Assembly: GCA_965222645.1 (NCBI GenBank)
Contig: OZ244968.1
Span: 2,542,001 to 2,606,000, forward strand
Length of the DNA stretch: 64,000 nt
Origin: JABDMH01 sp965222645
GTDB lineage: Bacteria; Bacteroidota; Bacteroidia; Chitinophagales; Saprospiraceae
Direction of reading: 5' to 3'
A model generated the notes under the pieces. The model did not search any database and was not told the DNA's origin. It was given only the letters and a program-made list of their open reading frames with translations. The translations under genes were made by a program, and so were the position numbers. Every line of letters starts with the position of its first letter. The stretch's first letter is position 1. Below, piece by piece: positions 59,641 through 64,000 of this stretch.

Positions 59641-60957
59641 CCCCTCTTGATCAATCAGATGATAATTGACCCCTGCTCTTATAGTAAATTGCTTACTTCC
59701 CAGCCATCTCACACCGTGCAAGACCTGATCGGCAATCAGAAATCCTCTTAATTTCTTGTATTTGACGATTGCATGTACGCCCAGATTAAAGCTGTCATGA
59801 CGATTACTCCAACTTATTCCTGCACTCAACCATCGATTCCACTCTTTAGAACTAACTAGTGCCAGAGTCACTGGTGACTTAAAGGTCTCGTGGGCACCGG
59901 TCACAAGAAGTGTAACAATTACGCTATTGGTAACCTGGTAATATCCTGAAGCAATCCAACGCGAAGTGAGCCGAAATCGAATATTGTCCGATCTTTCAGT
60001 CAATGAAAAAATTGATCTAAGTGAATCCAGGGTACCGGTAATGTCAATCTCATCAATATTGAAAAGGTCATTTACTTCTGCGCCGGTGTACTCCCTTAAA
60101 GAATTACTGTGATAACTTCTCACCCGATCTTTCCAATTTATAAAACCGATATCTCCAACTGAAATTGAAAAACCAAAATCATCCGAAATCGGAAAATCTA
60201 GTCCCACATCCAGAGCTATCCCAATGTTTTTCGAAAAAAGTTTCCACCTATCAAGTGACTCAAACCGGTAGTTTAAAAAATTTGCATTTTCAAATGATAA
60301 AAAACCTACGTTCTCAAACTGATAGTCTGTCTCAAGTGTCAATTGATAAACATCTGAAGAAGTTGTAAATATTGCCTTGCTTTTCGGCGTGTTTCCAAAA
60401 TAATTTCCGAAAAGGATGGAAGGTCTAATTCCCAATGTGAATCCCGGAAAGGAATGAGATACATTAATGCCATAACTATTGTACCCAAATAATTTAGCAT
60501 CTAGTCCGATATCAATTCGTTCGCCTATATATTGCTGGTTACCATTTACATACAATTTGATTAATTCGTCAGGGTAAAAGAATTCACTATGGAAAACTAT
60601 TTGATGATCAAATCCAAATGTCCACTTTTCCAATCCGTATTTAAATTTAAACGATTGAAAATGGAAATCGGAAAAAAGAATATTTTTTTCTTTCAAATTG
60701 CTTAATAAATTGCCTACTCGCAGTACAGGCTTATCCTTTGCCGCGCGGTCCAGCACCCTATCCAAGGAAGTACCTGTATGGAAAATATTAAACATAATAC
60801 TGGGAGCGCCAAAATAAATTCCATCCTGGTGAAAGTGGGCAGGATTATATCGATCTGATTGAAGGAGTGATCTCAATGCAGTGACACTAATTTCTCCTTG
60901 CGACCATGTACTAATGACCACAAGAAAACTGAACAAAATCAAACCAATTTTCCTCAT
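59629..60957 (-). CDS. DUF5723-family outer-membrane protein
   Basis: 442 residues with signal peptide 'MRKIGLILFSFLVVISTWSQ'. 'NPAHFHQDGIYFGAPSIMFNIFHTG' near the N terminus and the long series of amphipathic strands ('GNYFGNTPKSKAIFTTSSDVYQLTLET', 'GIALDVGLDFPISDDFGFSISVGDIGFINWKD') fit DUF5723, a barrel-like family of this phylum. The function is unknown. Its ATG overlaps the stop of the lipoprotein gene upstream by one base, so the two are translationally linked, and its 3' end overlaps the ABC ATPase gene. Confidence 0.82.
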   Translation of the reverse strand: MRKIGLILFSFLVVISTWSQGEISVTALRSLLQSDRYNPAHFHQDGIYFGAPSIMFNIFHTGTSLDRVLDRAAKDKPVLRVGNLLSNLKEKNILFSDFHFQSFKFKYGLEKWTFGFDHQIVFHSEFFYPDELIKLYVNGNQQYIGERIDIGLDAKLFGYNSYGINVSHSFPGFTLGIRPSILFGNYFGNTPKSKAIFTTSSDVYQLTLETDYQFENVGFLSFENANFLNYRFESLDRWKLFSKNIGIALDVGLDFPISDDFGFSISVGDIGFINWKDRVRSYHSNSLREYTGAEVNDLFNIDEIDITGTLDSLRSIFSLTERSDNIRFRLTSRWIASGYYQVTNSVIVTLLVTGAHETFKSPVTLALVSSKEWNRWLSAGISWSNRHDSFNLGVHAIVKYKKLRGFLIADQVLHGVRWLGSKQFTIRAGVNYHLIDQEGSLD

Positions 60958-62519
60958 TAACGAAACTTTGCTTCAGCACCGATCCTAACCTCCATTTTGA
61001 GGCCGGGTGTGATCCTGGCAGGCGATGCTCCCTGGTTTGGTGACACCATAATAAGTTCTGCCAAAAGAAAATCAGACAACGAAATCCGGCCAATATCCTC
61101 ATCCGAAAGTGAGTAAAAAAATACGTTCTCGCTCTTGGTAATTACGTTTCCATCTGAATCGGTAGCCGATGGAGCAATAATTCTTTCGTCATCCGGCACC
61201 AGGCTAAAGTTTCTTTTGCCGGAATCATCAGACAGAATCAAATTGGGCTCGAATGATAGTGGTATGCCGTTATCGACGACCATTTTAATACGTAAGAATT
61301 CGAATGTATCCAGTCGAGATAGGTCAACTGGAATAGACTTTTCTACACTCACAAAATTGACCAAGGCATCAAAGCTTAGCTCGAGTTGAGCGGTGACAAC
61401 GGCACGACTTTCTTCAACAACGAAAAATGGAACTGCATCCTTTTCAGTTGGATTTAATATAATATCAAGGTTATAATCTATGGCGACTATATCCCGATGT
61501 GCAATATCCTCGATGTTAGAGTTATTCCTGTCAAGAGAGATTTGGCTCAGGACTACCGCACCTTTCTCATCCAGTGCCGGATATTCCAACATAACCACTT
61601 CGTCAAATACACTGCTTGTAAGCTTCGTTTGGGATCCGTCCTGCTGGATTATTATCACTTCCTTCACCCGTACTCCGATGGGAATGCCAAAACTATTGGA
61701 GATATTAAAGTGAAGTTTGGGATCGAGAAATTGATAAGAACCCTCTACCAGCGAATCCTGGATTACAATTGGGATTCGCTGTAATCCCGTAGTTATTGTA
61801 CTTCTTCCGATGTCTCCCTCTAAATACGAAAAGTCAAGCCCCGTGATCTGGAGAAAAGACAATGGTAAGCGAATTCTTGTGCCATCTTCACGGCGAGCAT
61901 CATAACGCAAGGTGAGTCTTTGCTCCGAAAAATCAACATTCAAACCAGAAAGATCTACCGGATCGGTTGTCAAAGTCGACAATCCTGTACCATTATAAGG
62001 GATTATGTAACTCACAACAAATGGTTTGCCATCCCTACTGAGTTGATCAATCGCTAAAGTGACCGATACATCTGATGATTCTGTGGAGTTTAATGTAAAA
62101 ATTATCTGATCCCCACTAAGGGTTCCTTCTCTCAACAATGCTTCCTGAAATAGCGGGACGGGAAGTGAGACTACAGAATCCAGTACCGGTACTGGCAGGG
62201 CAATTGAAAATTTTGGAAAAAGTGATTGTTTGCTTTGCACATATGGGTCAGAATAAAAAACAGCGGTGTATATCTCCTCTTCATTGAGATTCACCTCGAC
62301 ATTTTTTTGTAATTCTTCTATAAAATCATCCGAGAGAATTTCTATTTCAGCAATCGGAATTGCGAGAAAAGGATGTGAATCTTCCAGCTGCAATTCCTGT
62401 GCGAGATCACCCTGAAGACAGGATTGCATTACAAAAATCACAGATGAAAAGAATAGGAGATGTCTCAAAAAAGATTTATTCTGTATTAAATTCTTGCCCC
62501 AGACTTGGAATTTCCACAT
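60957..62519 (-). CDS. Large beta-rich lipoprotein, unknown function
   Basis: 520 residues. The N terminus 'MWKFQVWGKNLIQNKSFLRHLLFFSSVIFVMQSC' ends in a lipobox-like V-M-Q-S-C, so it is probably lipidated. The rest is Asp/Ser-rich with many short strands and no cysteine or catalytic motif, suggesting a surface or periplasmic scaffold. The ATG lies 44 bp inside the 3' end of the beta-CASP gene. The overlap with the DUF5723 gene downstream suggests that the two act as a pair. Confidence 0.7.
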   Translation of the reverse strand: MWKFQVWGKNLIQNKSFLRHLLFFSSVIFVMQSCLQGDLAQELQLEDSHPFLAIPIAEIEILSDDFIEELQKNVEVNLNEEEIYTAVFYSDPYVQSKQSLFPKFSIALPVPVLDSVVSLPVPLFQEALLREGTLSGDQIIFTLNSTESSDVSVTLAIDQLSRDGKPFVVSYIIPYNGTGLSTLTTDPVDLSGLNVDFSEQRLTLRYDARREDGTRIRLPLSFLQITGLDFSYLEGDIGRSTITTGLQRIPIVIQDSLVEGSYQFLDPKLHFNISNSFGIPIGVRVKEVIIIQQDGSQTKLTSSVFDEVVMLEYPALDEKGAVVLSQISLDRNNSNIEDIAHRDIVAIDYNLDIILNPTEKDAVPFFVVEESRAVVTAQLELSFDALVNFVSVEKSIPVDLSRLDTFEFLRIKMVVDNGIPLSFEPNLILSDDSGKRNFSLVPDDERIIAPSATDSDGNVITKSENVFFYSLSDEDIGRISLSDFLLAELIMVSPNQGASPARITPGLKMEVRIGAEAKFR

Positions 62520-63876
62520 GCAGCTTCAGGTACTTTTCCAATAGAGAACGAAATGCAATTTGACTTTCATATTCGCCATGTACGAGAAACAACTTTTTCA
62601 GACGTCTTTGATTTTTTAAAAAGTCTAGCATCTCATACCTGTCTCCATGAGCGGAAAAAGAATCCATGCGCTGAATATCGGCCCGGACAGGTTTGACTTC
62701 TCCATACAATTTGATCTCTTTTTTACCGGCGAGCAACATTCCACCCGGTGTATCTGGTGAGCAATATCCCACTATCAGGAAAGTGCTGTTCTGGTGGTCA
62801 ATGTTGTGAAACAGATGGTGTCTTACACGACCTGCATTCATCATTCCTGATGAGCTGATGATCACACAGGGTTCTTTCGAAAAATTGAGCTCTTTACTCA
62901 ATTCTACATTTCGGACGTAAGTAAGATTATTAAAACCAAATGGATTGTCGTCAGTAAGTAAATATTCATTGAGTTCATTGTCGTAACATTCGGGGTGAGC
63001 ACCGAAAACCTCTGTGGCATTTACTGCCAGAGGACTGTCAACAAAAATTGGAATTCTTGGCAACATCCCTGCGCTGGCAAACTGGTCAAAGATGTAAACG
63101 ATTTCCTGCGTACGCCCCACGCTAAATGCGGGAATAATCAATTTACCCTTGTTCTCGATGCAGGTCTTGCGCATTATCGAGAGAATTTTCTCGCTCTCCT
63201 CTGGCCTGCTCATGTGGTCGCGGTCACCATAGGTGGATTCGCAAATGAGGTAATCTACCTCAGGCATAACCTGTGGATCACGCAATATCGGTCTATCCGG
63301 ACGACCAATATCACCCGTAAAACCCAGGAGGGTTTCCCTGCCGTTTTCGATAACCTTTAATGTGACATTGGCACTTCCCAAAATATGACCGGCATCTCTG
63401 TACTGCACCGATATCTGATCATTTATCCTAAACCACCTGTCGTAGGGCATACCGACAAACAATTTCATCGTCTCTTGCACATCCGCAGACTTGTACAGCG
63501 GTTTCTTCTTCTGCTTTTTCCCCTTTTTCTTGGCCTTTTTATTTGCATACTCGGCATCGCGTTCCTGTATCTTGGCACTGTCGAGCAGCATTATCGCACA
63601 AAGGCTGCGCGTGGCATGCGTGGCATATATTTCACCTCTAAATCCGTCTTTGACCAGACGAGGTAACCGGCCGGAATGATCGATATGCGCATGTGACAAG
63701 ACGACACAGTCTATCGACTTGGGATCAAAATACCACTGCCGGTTGAAATCGCTCATGGCACTCGCCCGCCCCTGATATAAACCACAGTCTAATAAAATCG
63801 TGAATCCCGAGTCCAGGGTCAACAGATGCGCACTTCCAGTTACCTCCCTGGCAGCGCCACAAAATCTAATATGCAT
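62476..63876 (-). CDS. Metallo-beta-lactamase/beta-CASP RNA-processing-type hydrolase
   Basis: 466 residues. The zinc motif 'LSHAHIDHSGRLPRL' (H-x-H-x-D-H), 'DAGHILGSANVTLKV' and 'TGDIGRPDRPIL' form the metallo-beta-lactamase core. The beta-CASP insertion shows 'PAFSVGRTQEIVYIF' and 'IISSSGMMNAGRVRHHL', and the C-terminal RNA-specificity part contains 'FSAHGDRYEMLDFL' and 'LVHGE'. The layout matches bacterial CPSF73-like proteins thought to cut RNA. A basic Lys/Arg stretch ('NKKAKKKGKKQKKK') at about 115-128 is an unusual insert that may bind RNA. Confidence 0.92.
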   Translation of the reverse strand: MHIRFCGAAREVTGSAHLLTLDSGFTILLDCGLYQGRASAMSDFNRQWYFDPKSIDCVVLSHAHIDHSGRLPRLVKDGFRGEIYATHATRSLCAIMLLDSAKIQERDAEYANKKAKKKGKKQKKKPLYKSADVQETMKLFVGMPYDRWFRINDQISVQYRDAGHILGSANVTLKVIENGRETLLGFTGDIGRPDRPILRDPQVMPEVDYLICESTYGDRDHMSRPEESEKILSIMRKTCIENKGKLIIPAFSVGRTQEIVYIFDQFASAGMLPRIPIFVDSPLAVNATEVFGAHPECYDNELNEYLLTDDNPFGFNNLTYVRNVELSKELNFSKEPCVIISSSGMMNAGRVRHHLFHNIDHQNSTFLIVGYCSPDTPGGMLLAGKKEIKLYGEVKPVRADIQRMDSFSAHGDRYEMLDFLKNQRRLKKLFLVHGEYESQIAFRSLLEKYLKLHVEIPSLGQEFNTE

Positions 63877-64000
63877 CTAGATGTCGCATTTCTTTTAAAG
63901 CGCCAAAAGATACAATAAACTTTATTGGGCATTGGGCAACATGATCGCTCTACAGATGCAAGCATATCTCTCATCTAACATCCTGGGTGACCGGGAAAGT
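63877..64000. other. Intergenic region at the window end
   Basis: 124 bp upstream of the beta-CASP gene. I see no confident promoter or gene. Confidence 0.4.

Overview
The window is bacterial chromosome from a member of the Bacteroidota, most likely a Saprospiria relative (an inference). The evidence is one protein with a type IX secretion C-terminal sorting domain, family-specific proteins (DUF6029, DUF5723, DUF4159, Omp28-like, large SLBB export proteins), a Bacteroidota-type bS21, start codons with little Shine-Dalgarno signal, and several promoters of the Bacteroidota form TTG-N19-TAnnTTTG. I recognise no tRNA, rRNA, CRISPR array or intact insertion sequence.

Layout. 1-5.3 kb: a truncated fibronectin-III protein, an outer-membrane barrel and a secreted M1 peptidase. 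5.5-8 kb: rpsU with a small partner, an NYN-domain protein with a sensor-like partner, and an orphan TonB-plug lipoprotein. 8.3-15.1 kb: a TetR-controlled RND efflux operon, then pdxH. 15.9-23.9 kb: heparinase-like lyase, a previously unlisted 57-residue membrane peptide, the sorting-domain protein, and LPS inner-core genes (heptose kinase-like, waaA). 24.1-30.5 kb: a tight run of UDP-glucuronate decarboxylase, rfbB, a Wza-like SLBB protein, a SpoU methyltransferase and a TraB/GumN lipoprotein. 30.7-38.2 kb: VWA lipoprotein, gamma carbonic anhydrase-like protein, then glycan genes (HGSNAT-like acyltransferase, GH20-like hexosaminidase, sulfatase) and DUF4159. 38.3-46.3 kb: rny, zapA, a ZapB-like coiled coil, pheT, Omp28-like, DUF6029 and a thioredoxin-like protein. 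52.5-64 kb: a Prc protease, membrane pyrophosphatase, a DtxR/metal ABC cluster lacking a permease, DUF5723, a large lipoprotein and a beta-CASP nuclease.

The most interesting region is 46.29-49.28 kb. A 2.3-kb stretch without genes carries seven copies of one module, all reading on the minus strand: a 16-bp dyad (CCMCAT-N4-ATGKGG), exactly 23 bp, a box resembling the Bacteroidota -7 element, a roughly 110-nt body with a strongly conserved block, and a GC-rich hairpin that in five copies runs directly into a T tract. The same dyad, the same 23-bp spacing and a TAAATTTA box lie just upstream of the neighbouring NarL/LuxR-type response regulator gene, whose propeller-type histidine kinase is next to it. 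My reading is a tandem array of small RNAs activated by the adjacent two-component system, which also autoregulates. The architecture is read directly from the sequence; transcription, binding and function are inferred.
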